A stretch of DNA of 64,000 bases from Methylobacterium sp. BTF04 (GCF_010692745.1 NZ_JAAHTB010000011.1:1-64000), one strand, 5' to 3'. Positions 1 to 9,429 are shown, counted from the stretch's first letter. The notes: generated by a model not told the origin, from the sequence alone. Numbers and translations: made by a program.

Positions 1-283
1 ACCAAAGGCCGACACAAACACACCCAAGTGACACAAACGCCGACCCACCCAGCCAAAAGCCGGATCAGCCAACGCTAAATCCCCGAATGTGAAACCGGCG
101 CCAACCCCGAAACCCGAAGGTCCCGCTCGCCGCCGCCGATGAACAGGCTTCTAGAGGCACCCAGAGCACCCGTCAATCGCCAAATGACAGCGGTTCGCAT
201 TTTTTACGAACGTTTCACGACGGGCCGCTCCAGGCTCTCAGAAATGGCCGTAGACAGCCTCTCAGGACTGGGCCCGCTTCCGA
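1..283. other. Left edge, no gene recognised
   Basis: No coding region is supported here. The first 60 bases are rich in short ACA/CCC runs. The only open frame (139-405, plus strand) runs antisense into the DUF3016 gene and encodes an Arg/Ser-rich peptide with no domain, which is typical of chance frames in high-GC DNA. No tRNA, repeat unit or clear terminator was seen. Confidence 0.5.
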
Positions 284-787
284 TCAGAACCCACCGGCCG
301 GCGGGCGAGCGTCGACGATGCGCGTTCGAAACCAATCGCGCAGCAGGTCGCGCTCATAGTCGAACGCGCCGTTGGACAGGCGCGTCGCGCGCATCAGGAA
401 GTTGATGTCGGTCACGACCTCTTCGGCCGCGTCAATCTTGCGGCGCCCTTCGGTGAGGACATAGCGCAAGCGAAACCGCGGCGGAGTGACGTCGCTGACC
501 ACGCGCACGCCGAAGGGGATGTTGGCGCCGGGCCGCTCGGCACCGGCGAGATCGATGTCGAGGATTTCCACGGCGAGGGCGCGGCCCGGCGGCAAGCCTC
601 GCCGTCCGAGCTCCTCGAAGATGCGGCGGATTTCCCCGAGGGTCCCCTGCAGCGGCAAGCCGGATCCGAACCGGTTCCCGGCGTCCGTATAGCGCTCCGG
701 CGCGACGAAGCGAACGGTGACCTGCGCGACGGCGGCCTCGGCCCAGACCATCAGCACGAGGGCAAGGATCGGCCGGCCCCGGCGCAT
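284..787 (-). CDS. DUF3016 family secreted protein
   Basis: The 167-residue protein starts with a basic n-region and a hydrophobic stretch ending in a signal-peptidase-like AVAQ site (about residue 22), so it is probably exported to the periplasm. The body begins with VTVRFVAPERYTD, the typical opening of DUF3016 proteins, and has the expected short length for that family. The biochemical function of the family is unknown. The gene starts 2 bases after the stop of the DUF2244 gene upstream, so the two probably form one leftward transcript. The family call is from motif memory, not a search. Confidence 0.75.
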   Translation of the reverse strand: MRRGRPILALVLMVWAEAAVAQVTVRFVAPERYTDAGNRFGSGLPLQGTLGEIRRIFEELGRRGLPPGRALAVEILDIDLAGAERPGANIPFGVRVVSDVTPPRFRLRYVLTEGRRKIDAAEEVVTDINFLMRATRLSNGAFDYERDLLRDWFRTRIVDARPPAGGF

Positions 788-789
788 CG

Positions 790-1311
790 TCAGAACCCCT
801 TCTTCACCTGGGCGAGCGCCCGGGTCAGCCCCTGCGCGATGACCTCACGCTCGGGCGGCGAGGCATCGCGCGCCACCACGACGTATTCGCGGCGCGACAC
901 CAGGGTGAGGGTCTGCATCCCGTATTCGTCGTCCTCGACCTTGGTGAGCTTGGTCCAGAGCGGGTTGAAGCGCCATTCCCGGCGCTCGCCGCGATGGGTG
1001 ACGCGCGCCAGCATCACTTCGATCGGCGAGATCATCACCTCCTCGAACGAACGCCCACGCCGGAAGCTGACCTTCAGCGCCACGTAGAGCCCGATCATGT
1101 CGAGGCCGAAGAACCCGGCCACCGGCCAGAAGCCGGCGCGCACGCAGGCGACGGAGGTGACGACGGAGACCAGGCCGCAGCCGATCATCACCATCTTGAA
1201 ACCGTCCTGGCTCAAAGATTGGTGCGGTCGAATCGTCGCCTGGAAAACCGGTCGATCGATCGTGTCCGGATCGAGCCCGTCCGGATGGGCATGGATGTTG
1301 CCGCTCGCCAT
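790..1311 (-). CDS. DUF2244 family membrane protein
   Basis: The 173-residue protein has two adjacent hydrophobic segments (about residues 42-84), followed by a soluble C-terminal part containing VMLARVTHRGERREWRFNP. This is the layout of the alphaproteobacterial DUF2244 family, proposed to be inner-membrane proteins of unknown role. It lies divergent to endonuclease III, with only about 20 bases between the start codons if the longer nth start is used. It is likely the first gene of a two-gene unit with the DUF3016 protein. Confidence 0.8.
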   Translation of the reverse strand: MASGNIHAHPDGLDPDTIDRPVFQATIRPHQSLSQDGFKMVMIGCGLVSVVTSVACVRAGFWPVAGFFGLDMIGLYVALKVSFRRGRSFEEVMISPIEVMLARVTHRGERREWRFNPLWTKLTKVEDDEYGMQTLTLVSRREYVVVARDASPPEREVIAQGLTRALAQVKKGF

Positions 1312-1331
1312 TCCCGCAATATAACGCGGTC

Positions 1332-2066
1332 ATGCGCACCCGACAGCCGAAACCGTCCCGGAAATCGACAATTACCGGCCGAATGGCCGAACCGATCGTC
1401 GCACGGGTGGAAACGGTCCCCTCCCCCGTCGGCGCCGAGACCGTCGCGGAGATCTTTTCGCGGCTTCGCGCCGCCAACCCGGAGCCGCGGGCGGAACTGG
1501 AGTTCCAGAATCCCTATACCCTGCTGGTCGCCGTGGTGCTGTCGGCACAGGCGACAGACAAGAGCGTCAACCTCGCCACCGCCCCGCTCTTCGCCATCGC
1601 CGATACGCCGGAGAAGATGCTGGCGCTCGGGGAGGAGCGGGTGCGCGGGTTCATCCGCACCATCGGGCTGTTCAACACCAAGGCGAAAAACGTCATCGCG
1701 CTCTCTCAGATCCTGGTGGACCGGCATGGCGGCACGGTCCCGCACGTACGCGAGCATCTGGAGGTCCTGCCGGGGGTCGGCAGCAAGACCGCGAGCGTCG
1801 TCCTCAACGTCGCCTTCGGCGAGGAAACCATCGCCGTCGACACGCACATCTTTCGCGTCGCCAATCGCATCCCCCTGGTAGTGGCGCCGACCACCGACAA
1901 GGTCCAGGCTGGACTCGAGGCGATCGTCCCCGCGCCCTATCGGCTCGACGCGCATCACTGGCTGATCCTGTTCGGCCGCTACGTCTGCAAGGCGCGCAAG
2001 CCCGACTGTCCGCGCTGCCTCCTGTCCGACCTGTGCTGCTATCCCGCCAAAACCACCGCGATTTGA
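1332..2066 (+). CDS. nth: Endonuclease III
   Basis: Bifunctional DNA glycosylase and AP lyase that removes oxidised pyrimidines in base excision repair. Family hallmarks are all visible. There is a helix-hairpin-helix LPGVGSKTASVV carrying the catalytic Lys. The sequence VDTHIFRVANR carries the catalytic Asp. At the C-terminus four Cys in C-X6-C-X2-C-X5-C spacing (CKARKPDCPRC...C) would bind a [4Fe-4S] cluster. Length is 244 residues from the first ATG. An internal ATG at 1383 gives 227 residues and leaves more room for the promoters between this gene and the divergent DUF2244 gene, so the start is uncertain. Confidence 0.95.
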   Translation: MRTRQPKPSRKSTITGRMAEPIVARVETVPSPVGAETVAEIFSRLRAANPEPRAELEFQNPYTLLVAVVLSAQATDKSVNLATAPLFAIADTPEKMLALGEERVRGFIRTIGLFNTKAKNVIALSQILVDRHGGTVPHVREHLEVLPGVGSKTASVVLNVAFGEETIAVDTHIFRVANRIPLVVAPTTDKVQAGLEAIVPAPYRLDAHHWLILFGRYVCKARKPDCPRCLLSDLCCYPAKTTAI

Positions 2067-2311
2067 CGCGGAAGGTCGGGTCGAAGCCTGGGCGCGAAGC
2101 CATTCCGCGTGTTGTCGGATTTGCGCCCGCGCCCATCACGGCCGGCGGATGGGTGCCATCCCGTGAGCGCGTTGTGCTGCAAGCCCGCTTCGGGTAGTTT
2201 GCGACACGGTCGCAGGAGCTTTCGACAAACGACGTGTTTTCGCGGCCCGGTCTCCCAGGAGGCCACCACGCCGCGGATTCCGCATCGTTCAGTCCGAAGG
2301 AGTCACGGCCC

Positions 2312-3106
2312 ATGGACTTCCTCAAACCACGGTACACGCCTATGAACCGCCGCCGTCGCATCTACGAGGGCAAGGCGAAGGTCCTCTACGAGGGTCCGGA
2401 GCCGGGTACGCTCATCCAGCATTTCAAGGATGATGCCACCGCCTTCAACGCGCAGAAGCATGACGTCATCGACGGCAAGGGCGTGCTGAACAACCGAATC
2501 TCCGAGTTCGTCTTCCAGCACCTCAACGACATCGGCGTGCCGACGCACTTCATCCGCCGGCTCAACATGCGCGAGCAGCTGATCCGCGAAGTCGAGATCA
2601 TCCCGCTCGAAGTAGTGGTCCGCAACGTCGCCGCCGGCTCCCTCGCCACCCGCCTCGGTCTTGAGGAAGGGACGCAGCTGCCGCGTTCGATCATCGAGTT
2701 CTATTACAAGAACGATGCGCTCAACGACCCGATGGTCTCGGAAGAGCACATCACCGCCTTCGGCTGGGCCACGCCGCAGGAGATCGACGACATCATGGCG
2801 CTGGCCATCCGCGTCAACGACTTCCTGTCGGGGCTCTTCCTCGGCGTCGGCATCCGCCTCGTCGACTTCAAGATCGAGACCGGCCGCCTGTGGGAAGGCG
2901 ACATGATGCGCATCGTCGTCGCCGACGAGATCTCCCCCGATTCGTGCCGCCTGTGGGACATCAAGTCCTCGGACAAGCTCGACAAGGACCGGTTCCGCAA
3001 GGATCTCGGTGGCCTGATCGAGGCCTATACCGAAGTCGCCAAGCGCCTCGGCATCATGTCCGAGAACGAAAAGGTGCAGACCGGCGGCCCGCGTCTCGTC
3101 CAGTAG
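2312..3106 (+). CDS. purC: SAICAR synthase (phosphoribosylaminoimidazole-succinocarboxamide synthase)
   Basis: Joins CAIR and aspartate with ATP in de novo purine synthesis. The sequence has the conserved [14 protein letters not shown] opening, [16 protein letters not shown], and DFKIETG near the C-terminus. The start at 2312 is chosen because AAGGAG lies 9 bases upstream. A second ATG at 2342 matches the shorter start seen in many alphaproteobacteria. Length is 264 residues. In many relatives purC is followed by purS, purQ and purL; here purS-purQ lie 11 kb away. The stop is 5 bases from the stop of the convergent glycosyltransferase gene. Confidence 0.96.
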   Translation: MDFLKPRYTPMNRRRRIYEGKAKVLYEGPEPGTLIQHFKDDATAFNAQKHDVIDGKGVLNNRISEFVFQHLNDIGVPTHFIRRLNMREQLIREVEIIPLEVVVRNVAAGSLATRLGLEEGTQLPRSIIEFYYKNDALNDPMVSEEHITAFGWATPQEIDDIMALAIRVNDFLSGLFLGVGIRLVDFKIETGRLWEGDMMRIVVADEISPDSCRLWDIKSSDKLDKDRFRKDLGGLIEAYTEVAKRLGIMSENEKVQTGGPRLVQ

Positions 3107-3111
3107 GACCC

Positions 3112-4791
3112 TCAGCGCGGTGCGACCGGGCCGGCTTTCGGCCAGCCGGGCCGCACCCGCGCATAGGTACCGAGATCGGGGTCGAACCCTGGATGATAAT
3201 GGGGGTCCTGCGCCAGCAGCGGCCCCCATCGTGTTTTGAAGGCCTCGACCTCGCGCCGGTGCCGTGCCCGTGAGTCCGGATTCCAGCGTCGGCTCGCGGC
3301 CTCGTAATGGTTGAGCATGGCGCCGCCGACGAAGAGCGTGCGATACCCGGCCGCGTTCAGGCGCAGGCACAGGTCGACGTCGTTGAAGTCGACGGCGAAG
3401 GCCGCCGCGTCGAAACCGCCGACACTCCAGAATTTGTCCGCCTCCACCACGAGGCAGGCCGCCGTCACCGCCGAGACCGCGCGGGTGGATGACAAGCCCG
3501 CGAGATAGCCAGGCGCATCGCCGGCAAAGAAGCGGTGGGCGTGGGTGACGAGGCCGCCGGGCCCGAGCACTACGCCGCCATGCTGGATGCGCCCTTCCCG
3601 GTCGCGGAGTTTCGCGCCGACCGCGCCGACATCCGGGCGCAGCGCCTCGCGGACCATACGGGCGAGCCAATCCGGTTCGGTCGCTTCCACGTCGTTGTTG
3701 ACGAAGGCGAGGAGCCGGCCCCGGGCGACACGCGCCGCGGCATTGTTCATGGCGGCGAAATCGAAGGGGCCGGGGCAGGCGACGATCCGCGCGGTGCCGC
3801 TCGCTGCGAGCTCGCGAAAATACGCGGCGGTTTCCGGCTCGCAACTGTCGTTGTCGCAGATCAGGATTTCGCGGGAAGGCCAGTCGGTGCGGTGGATGAG
3901 GCTCTCGATGCAGGGCCTCAGGAGGTCGAGCCGATCGCGGGTCGGAACGATGAGGCTGACCAAGGGCGCCGGCTCGGGGCACGGGCGGATGAGGGTGATG
4001 ATCCCGGCCGCATCGCTCTCCGCCCGCGTGGAATCCTGCCCCGTATCAGCAAGGTGCCGGCGGACGATGGCGAGGCGTCCCGCGCGCCTGTCGGAAGCCC
4101 CCTCCCCTGCCGGTCCCGGCCGCCATGTGGAGAGTATCCGCGGCAGATGCCCGATCGCCGAGCGACCGAAATGCTCGGCGATGCGGAACAGCAGGTCGAA
4201 GGCGGGGGCGTCGACGGAGAGGCGCGCGACTCCGCCCAATGCCGCGAGGCCGGCGCGCCGCACCGCCACGACGGGGCCGACGTAATCCACCGCCATGAGG
4301 TAATCCGGGTCGAAGACCGGCCGCAGCAGCGGCATCGCCGAACCGCTCTCACACAGGAAAAGCGCATCCCCGTAGATCGCCTGAAGATCGGGCCGGGTGG
4401 CGAAGGCTTCGGTCACCCGCTTGGCCGCCCCGGCCACCAACGCATGGCCCGGTGCGGTGAGGATGACGATCTCGGCGTTTTCGGAGATTTCGCCCGAAGA
4501 GAAGGGTGCGGAGACGACCGCCGTGGACGACGAACCCTGCGGTGCCGCGGCATCGGCGGACGGGCGTTGCCAGAGCGTGTGGTGATCGAGGCCGAGCAAG
4601 GCGGCCGCCGCCTGCCTTGCTCGCACCCGCTTTCCCGCCAGGCGAGCGCGCAGGATTGCCGATGCCTCGGTGGGATGTTGGACGAGCGCGGCGAGGACTG
4701 CGCCGAGGCGCGCCCCCAGACTCGGCCTTGGCAGGAACGCGAACCGCAAGGCGTCGAGACCGTGATCGGCATCCGGCGCGCGTCTATTCAA
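3112..4791 (-). CDS. Glycosyltransferase family 2 protein (distal of two)
   Basis: 559 residues. The C-terminal half is a GT-A domain: PLVSLIVPTRDRLDLLRPCIESL opens the nucleotide-sugar fold, LLAFVNNDVEA supplies the DXD-like metal site, and FDAAAFAVDFNDVDLCLRLNAAGYRT is the ED/acceptor region shared by rhamnosyl/galactosyl-type GT2 enzymes. The N-terminal half (about residues 90-230) resembles a second degenerate GT-A-like module. The gene appears to begin at a TTG overlapping the stop of the upstream glycosyltransferase by 8 bases, which suggests translational coupling. It is clearly paralogous to that neighbour. The sugar and acceptor are unknown; a surface polysaccharide or glycoconjugate role is inference. 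Confidence 0.85.
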   Translation of the reverse strand: MNRRAPDADHGLDALRFAFLPRPSLGARLGAVLAALVQHPTEASAILRARLAGKRVRARQAAAALLGLDHHTLWQRPSADAAAPQGSSSTAVVSAPFSSGEISENAEIVILTAPGHALVAGAAKRVTEAFATRPDLQAIYGDALFLCESGSAMPLLRPVFDPDYLMAVDYVGPVVAVRRAGLAALGGVARLSVDAPAFDLLFRIAEHFGRSAIGHLPRILSTWRPGPAGEGASDRRAGRLAIVRRHLADTGQDSTRAESDAAGIITLIRPCPEPAPLVSLIVPTRDRLDLLRPCIESLIHRTDWPSREILICDNDSCEPETAAYFRELAASGTARIVACPGPFDFAAMNNAAARVARGRLLAFVNNDVEATEPDWLARMVREALRPDVGAVGAKLRDREGRIQHGGVVLGPGGLVTHAHRFFAGDAPGYLAGLSSTRAVSAVTAACLVVEADKFWSVGGFDAAAFAVDFNDVDLCLRLNAAGYRTLFVGGAMLNHYEAASRRWNPDSRARHRREVEAFKTRWGPLLAQDPHYHPGFDPDLGTYARVRPGWPKAGPVAPR

Positions 4792-6799
4792 GGTCTTCGC
4801 CGAAGGTCGTGAGCGACAGGGCCGGATGGTAGAACGGGTCGTGCCGGATGGTGTCGCGCCAGCGCGCGACGAAGCGGTCGGCCTCCCGCTCGAACCGCAG
4901 GCGGGCCGGCCCCACCGATGGGCCGCGGCTGGTGGATTCGCGATGCGCGACCACGGCGCGCGGGGTCCACAGGGTCTTGTAGCCGGCCGCGTTCAGCCGG
5001 AGGCAGAAGTCGACGTCGTTGAAGTCGATGGGAAAGGCCTGCGCATCGAGCCCCCCGACCGCGTCGAACTTGTGCTTCTCCACGGCGAGACAGGCGGCGG
5101 TGACGGCGGAGACCTCGTGGGCCACGCGCATCTGCCCGAGATGGCCCGGCGATTCGGCTGGACGGCGACGCAGGATATGGCCGGCGCGGCCGCCGAGGCC
5201 GACGACGACGCCGGCATGTTGCAGGGTTCCGTCGGCATAGAGCAGCTTGGCGCCCACCGCGCCGACCTCCGGCCGGCACGCCTGCCGCACCAGGGCCTCG
5301 AGCCAATCTTCGTGCAGGATCGCGATATCGTTGTTGAGGAGCACCACGACCCGGCCCGTCGCCGCCGCGACGCCGGCATTGGTCATGGCAGAAAAGTCGA
5401 ACGGCGCCGGCCAGGACAGGATGCGGACGCGCGGGTCGCGGCGCAGGGTGCCGTAATATTGGAGCACGTCGGCGTCGGTGGAGCCGTTGTCGACGATGAC
5501 GAGTTCGATCGCCGGATAGGCGGTGCCGTTGAGGACGCCGTCGCTCGATTGCCGGATCAGATCGAGGCGGTTGCGCGACGGGATCACCACGCTGACAAGG
5601 GGCGCCGGCTGCGGCAGCGGCCAGAGCAGATCGAATCCGGCGATCTCGGTCCGGACGCGGGCCAGGGAGCCGGTCGCGACGCAGTGCCTGCCGAGCGCAT
5701 CGGCATGGTCGATCGCTGCGTCCGCGGGTGGCGGCGGGACCAGAGCGAGGACGCGCGGCACATGGGCGACGCGGGCCGACTGCACTGTCGTGGCGGCAGC
5801 CAGAGCGAAGCGGGTCCGGCAGCCCTCGAGCCTGCCGAGCGGCAGCGCGGCCAAATGCGAGAGCAGAGCGCCGGCATGGAGTGTCGGTGCGCCCTGGTAG
5901 GCGGTGACCAGGGCGAGGTCCGGGCTCCAATCCGGCTTGAAGCGCGGGAGCGGTGACGCGGCGATGACGACTTCGTCGCCATAGACCATCTCCGGTGCGT
6001 CCGGCCCGGCAAGTGCTCCGACGAGGAGCGAGAGCGCATCAACGGTAAGGCGCTCGCCCGGCAGCATCATACCGACCGCCGTGGCGTCCGGCGCCCGATC
6101 CCGAAGGGTTGCGGTTTCCGACCAGGCGACTTGGGTCACGCGGGAATCGGCGGGGGTGAGGTCCGCGCCGTGCTGGTCCCAAGCGATGGCCAGCGTCCAG
6201 GCGCTATGGGACTGGGCTTCGAGACTGCGGACCGTCTCCATGACCAGAAGCATGTCGGCGCGGCGGGCCGGCAGGATCAGCGCGACCGGCCAATCGGTTG
6301 CCGGGTCTGTCTCCGTCCGCATCCGGTCGAGGGTCCACCGCGCGTAGCGATGCATCGGTGTGACGCCGCAGGCGCCGCGCAAGATATCGCGAAATCGTCG
6401 CTCGTCGCGCCGGAGAGAGGTGTAGAGCGCCGGCACCAGACGGAGGGGGCGCTTCCAAAGGCACTCGGCGAACACGTCGGCGTGGCCGCGCAGGCCCACC
6501 CGTTCCAGCACGAACCCGCTGCGTGGGTCTGTCGCCAGACAGATTTCGGCGAGGTCGGCCGGGAGGTAGCCGAGCCAGAAGGCGGCTCCGAGCACCGGTC
6601 CGGGCAGGACGAATTCCTCACTCCGGCCATCGGTGCGGACCAGCCGAACCAGCGGCCTGAGCGGACGTGGCACCGCGTGTCCGCGATAACGCAGGACGAT
6701 CCAGCATCCGCGCGGGTTGCCGGCAATCGACAACCGCTGCGTAAAAAGCGGGTCGTCGGTGGCCGCCAGGGCGAAGGCCGCCGGGCGGCCGGGCCACAC
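4784..6799 (-). CDS. Glycosyltransferase family 2 protein (proximal of two)
   Basis: A large GT2 enzyme with the same architecture as its downstream neighbour. There is a long N-terminal region, then PLVSVVIPSRNRLDLIRQSSDG, a metal-site segment VVLLNNDIAI, and AFPIDFNDVDFCLRLNAAGYKTLW. An in-frame ATG at 6979 gives 731 residues but would overlap the preceding gene by about 100 bases and adds an Arg/Pro-rich stretch. The GTG at 6799 (671 residues) is preferred, with weak support; a CTG at 6841 is also possible. The cytoplasmic enzyme probably extends a polysaccharide chain. Substrate unknown. Confidence 0.82.
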   Translation of the reverse strand: MWPGRPAAFALAATDDPLFTQRLSIAGNPRGCWIVLRYRGHAVPRPLRPLVRLVRTDGRSEEFVLPGPVLGAAFWLGYLPADLAEICLATDPRSGFVLERVGLRGHADVFAECLWKRPLRLVPALYTSLRRDERRFRDILRGACGVTPMHRYARWTLDRMRTETDPATDWPVALILPARRADMLLVMETVRSLEAQSHSAWTLAIAWDQHGADLTPADSRVTQVAWSETATLRDRAPDATAVGMMLPGERLTVDALSLLVGALAGPDAPEMVYGDEVVIAASPLPRFKPDWSPDLALVTAYQGAPTLHAGALLSHLAALPLGRLEGCRTRFALAAATTVQSARVAHVPRVLALVPPPPADAAIDHADALGRHCVATGSLARVRTEIAGFDLLWPLPQPAPLVSVVIPSRNRLDLIRQSSDGVLNGTAYPAIELVIVDNGSTDADVLQYYGTLRRDPRVRILSWPAPFDFSAMTNAGVAAATGRVVVLLNNDIAILHEDWLEALVRQACRPEVGAVGAKLLYADGTLQHAGVVVGLGGRAGHILRRRPAESPGHLGQMRVAHEVSAVTAACLAVEKHKFDAVGGLDAQAFPIDFNDVDFCLRLNAAGYKTLWTPRAVVAHRESTSRGPSVGPARLRFEREADRFVARWRDTIRHDPFYHPALSLTTFGEDLE

Positions 6800-6878
6800 A
6801 CCACCGAGACCGGATTCCGGGGACGTCTCCGTTCCGCTCAGGGCCGGACCCTCGTGACGGCGGAACCTGGACGGTGTG

Positions 6879-7505
6879 TCACTCGCCCGGTGCCGGGTTG
6901 GTGCTCGGGGCCTCGGAGGTCGCCGCGGCGGCTGGTGCCTTGCGGGTTTTTCTCGGAGCTCGGGGCGCGGCGGCGGCACCGCCGACCCGGACCTCGATGT
7001 CGTAATCGCCCACCATCGCAGGCGGTACGATGAGATTGTCCTCGATGAGCGAGAACAGCCCCTGTGCCTGACCTGCCGGAACCATCGTGGGGATCCGGCG
7101 GGTGCGCGTGGTCAAGACCTTGCCGCCGTACTTCAGCGTGATCGTCACCGGTGCCTCGAAGCGACCCGGCGTACCGGCGGGGCCGAGCAGAACGTGCCCT
7201 TCGACCCCGACCTTGACGCTGATCGTGCCATCCTGGAGCCGGACGCATTCCCGGGCGAGGCGTCCGAGGGCGATCTGGTAGCGCAGGGACGTGCCGGCGC
7301 CGGTCTGGATGGACGCGCCGCCCTCCGGCACCGCGACGGTGGGGCAATACGGCGGCTCGAGATCGGCCGGCTGGGATGGCGGCACGGTGGGACCGCCGTA
7401 TTTCAGCATGTTGGTGAAGAAATTGCCGTCCTCGGCCCTCGCCCCGCTCGCGGCGAGGACGACGACCAGGGCGACGCCCATCACCCGCTTCGCACGCTCA
7501 CGCAT
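6879..7505 (-). CDS. Secreted protein of unknown function, first gene of the glycosyltransferase operon
   Basis: The protein has a signal peptide (RERAKRVMGVALVVVLAASGARAE), a central beta-rich region with two Cys (CPTVAV and RECVRL), and an Ala/Pro/Lys-rich C-terminal tail. The ATG at 7505 is chosen because GAGG lies 7 bases upstream; a TTG two codons earlier is possible. About 208 residues. I do not recognise a family. It precedes two GT2 genes on the same strand, so a periplasmic or surface role linked to their product is plausible but unproven. Confidence 0.7.
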   Translation of the reverse strand: MRERAKRVMGVALVVVLAASGARAEDGNFFTNMLKYGGPTVPPSQPADLEPPYCPTVAVPEGGASIQTGAGTSLRYQIALGRLARECVRLQDGTISVKVGVEGHVLLGPAGTPGRFEAPVTITLKYGGKVLTTRTRRIPTMVPAGQAQGLFSLIEDNLIVPPAMVGDYDIEVRVGGAAAAPRAPRKTRKAPAAAATSEAPSTNPAPGE

Positions 7506-7546
7506 GGTCAAACCTCGGTCTCCCCCGGCTCACTCTGACGGCGCCG

Positions 7547-8110
7547 CTACTTCAGGCTCTCGAAGCCCTGGCCGAACCCCTTCATCGAGAGCGGGATGCC
7601 GACGCCCTCCTCCGGGGTCTGGAACACGATGAAGGTCGCCTGGGCGCCCGCGCTGAACTGCTTGATCAAGCCTTCGTCCATCACGACCTCGGCGACGCAA
7701 CCGGTGGTGAGGCAGCGGACGAACCCGGCGCGGCCCACATCGGTCTTGTCGATCTTGAGGCCGAGGCCGGAGGGCAGCAGCACGCCGAGCGGCGCCACCA
7801 CCCGCAGCAGGTAGCCGCGATTGTCGGCGGTCTTCAGGACGATGACGACGAGCGTCAGGTTCGGGCGGTCCTCGGCGGCGAGGTACTGAACCAGCGCACA
7901 TTGCTCGGCCTTGGCACCGGCCGGCGTCTCGCAGCGCAGCTGCCAATCACCGAAGGTGTTACGGACCATGCCCTGCGCCTGGGCTGCCCCGGGGACAACG
8001 GCAGCGATCAGGAGCGCAACGAGCGGCAGGGCCGCGCGCAGGCCGCCACGGGCCAAAACGCGGCGTGCGCAATGCAGCAATCCGGAAAACCCCACGCGCA
8101 GTCCCTTCAC
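7547..8110 (-). CDS. Invasion-associated locus B (IalB) family protein
   Basis: 187 residues with a long signal sequence ending near PGAAQAQG. The mature part starts FGDWQLRCETPAG, followed by the family pattern EQCALVQYL, LGLKIDK, FVRCLTTGCVAEVVMD and FIVFQTPEEG. IalB-like proteins are periplasmic or envelope proteins, common in several copies in Hyphomicrobiales. The name comes from Bartonella and does not imply pathogenicity. The GTG start has AAGGG at proper spacing. It is separated from the secreted-protein gene downstream by about 40 bases and may share its transcript. Confidence 0.88.
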   Translation of the reverse strand: MKGLRVGFSGLLHCARRVLARGGLRAALPLVALLIAAVVPGAAQAQGMVRNTFGDWQLRCETPAGAKAEQCALVQYLAAEDRPNLTLVVIVLKTADNRGYLLRVVAPLGVLLPSGLGLKIDKTDVGRAGFVRCLTTGCVAEVVMDEGLIKQFSAGAQATFIVFQTPEEGVGIPLSMKGFGQGFESLK

Positions 8111-8307
8111 ATCGTGCCCTTCACAGCGTGCCCGCCGCCCCGCGGACCGTTAACCGAAAACACGGGTGTTCCGACCATGCTGGGCCATTGTATGTCAAGC
8201 GAGGCTTTGGGGCCGGGAACCGACTTTCCCGTGGCGCGTACAGCCTCTACTGACGAAGCCACGCTTGTTTATGACAAAGCCCGCTTGCCCGCGAATGGAC
8301 CGATCCC

Positions 8308-8685
8308 ATGCGACTGTGCGCCCCTCTCGTTCTGCTCACCCTCGCCGGCGGTCTTCCGGCCCTCGCCGAGCCGCTTCCGGTTGGTGAGACCACCTATGTC
8401 GAACACTCCCTGAATCGGGACGGCCCGCTCGTCGTCGAACACCGGCCCATCGCCCGTACCCCCGGCGGACGTCGCCATGGCAGCGCGGCGGAGATCGCCG
8501 GCGGTTGCCGCGAAGGCGGCATCATCCGTCGGCGCGACGAATTCGGGCAGCCGGTGATCCTGCGTCAGCGCGAGATCTGTGACAGCGTCGCGCCGCGGAC
8601 TTTGATGCCCGGCGAGGCCGATCCGCGTCCGACCTGGCCCGCCGAGACCGTGACGCGCCAGACGGTGCTGCGCGCCCGCGGCTGA
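8308..8685 (+). CDS. Small secreted protein of unknown function
   Basis: 125 residues. A clean signal peptide ends at LPALAEP (about residue 21). The mature part is polar, with two Cys (GGCREGG and EICDSV) that may form a disulfide. No family recognised. It is a single gene convergent with the YgjP-type protease; the two stops are 9 bases apart. A GGAAC-N16-CGTA element at 8216-8240 lies about 70 bases upstream and is close to, but not a full match for, the general-stress EcfG promoter consensus. Confidence 0.65.
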   Translation: MRLCAPLVLLTLAGGLPALAEPLPVGETTYVEHSLNRDGPLVVEHRPIARTPGGRRHGSAAEIAGGCREGGIIRRRDEFGQPVILRQREICDSVAPRTLMPGEADPRPTWPAETVTRQTVLRARG

Positions 8686-8694
8686 TGCTGGCAA

Positions 8695-9429
8695 TCACCC
8701 GAAACGGTGCAGGCTTGCGCCATTGCGATTGAGCCAGCGTTCGGCCTCCTCGACATGGGGGCACAGGCTGCCGACGAGGGTCCAGAACCGCGGCGAGTGG
8801 TTCATCTCGCGCAGATGCGCCATCTCGTGGGCCACCAGGTAGTCGAGCACGAGCGGCGGCGCGAGGATAAGCCGCCACGAGAAGTTCAATTCACCCCGCG
8901 CGGTGCATGAGCCCCAGCGGCTGCGGGTGTCGCGCACGGTGATGCGCTTGGGTCCCTGCCCGAGCTTCTCCGTGTAGGCGCGAACCGCCTCCGTCAGATC
9001 GCGCCGCGCCTCGCGTTCGAGGAAGTCGCCGACCCTGCGCGCCAGATGCGGTTCGGCGCACGCCACCGAAATCGCTGCCTCGCCCTCCACCAGCTCGATC
9101 CGGGTGAGACCGCCGGTCTCGCCGCGGTGGACGATGCGATGGCCGAGGCCGCGCAATGGTAGAATCGCGCCTGGCGTGAACGGCACCCGCTCGGGCACCC
9201 GCGCGAGCCGCGCCGCGATCCATCCCCCGTGGCCCACCGCGAATTTCTGGGCGACGGCGAGCGAGGTCCGAGCGGGCAGCGTCATCACCACTTCGCCGGT
9301 GGCGCTCGAGACCCGCAGGGTCAGCCTCCGCGCCGTGGGGCGACGGCGCAACGCGATACGAAAGGTTTCGCCTGCGTGCGGAATGTCGAGGTGATCGGGG
9401 TCCGGCCCGCGCAGCAGAGCGACTCTCAT
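8695..9429 (-). CDS. YgjP-type (DUF45) zinc metallopeptidase
   Basis: 244 residues. The C-terminal part has YLVAHEMAHLREMNHSPRFW, an HExxH zinc site with a third ligand in the following H-S-P-x-F-W segment, as in the YgjP/WLM group. Upstream, RDTRSRWGSCTARGELNFSWRL is the characteristic motif of this family. The N-terminus has the usual beta-rich RRRPTARRLTLRVS region. Probably a cytoplasmic metalloprotease; substrates are not known. ATG at 9429. Confidence 0.88.
   Translation of the reverse strand: MRVALLRGPDPDHLDIPHAGETFRIALRRRPTARRLTLRVSSATGEVVMTLPARTSLAVAQKFAVGHGGWIAARLARVPERVPFTPGAILPLRGLGHRIVHRGETGGLTRIELVEGEAAISVACAEPHLARRVGDFLEREARRDLTEAVRAYTEKLGQGPKRITVRDTRSRWGSCTARGELNFSWRLILAPPLVLDYLVAHEMAHLREMNHSPRFWTLVGSLCPHVEEAERWLNRNGASLHRFG

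Noticed and set aside
139..405. Plus-strand open frame of 88 codons at the left edge
   Set aside because: Antisense to the DUF3016 gene, Arg/Ser-rich, no ribosome binding site or domain; typical high-GC shadow frame.
2303..3982. 559-codon minus-strand frame across purC and the glycosyltransferase gene
   Set aside because: Opposite to well-supported purC and out of frame with the glycosyltransferase; Arg/Pro-rich with no domain.
8216..8240. EcfG general-stress promoter (GGAAC-N16-CGTA)
   Set aside because: The -10 element differs from CGTT and a single near-match is expected by chance; noted only in the neighbouring gene entry.
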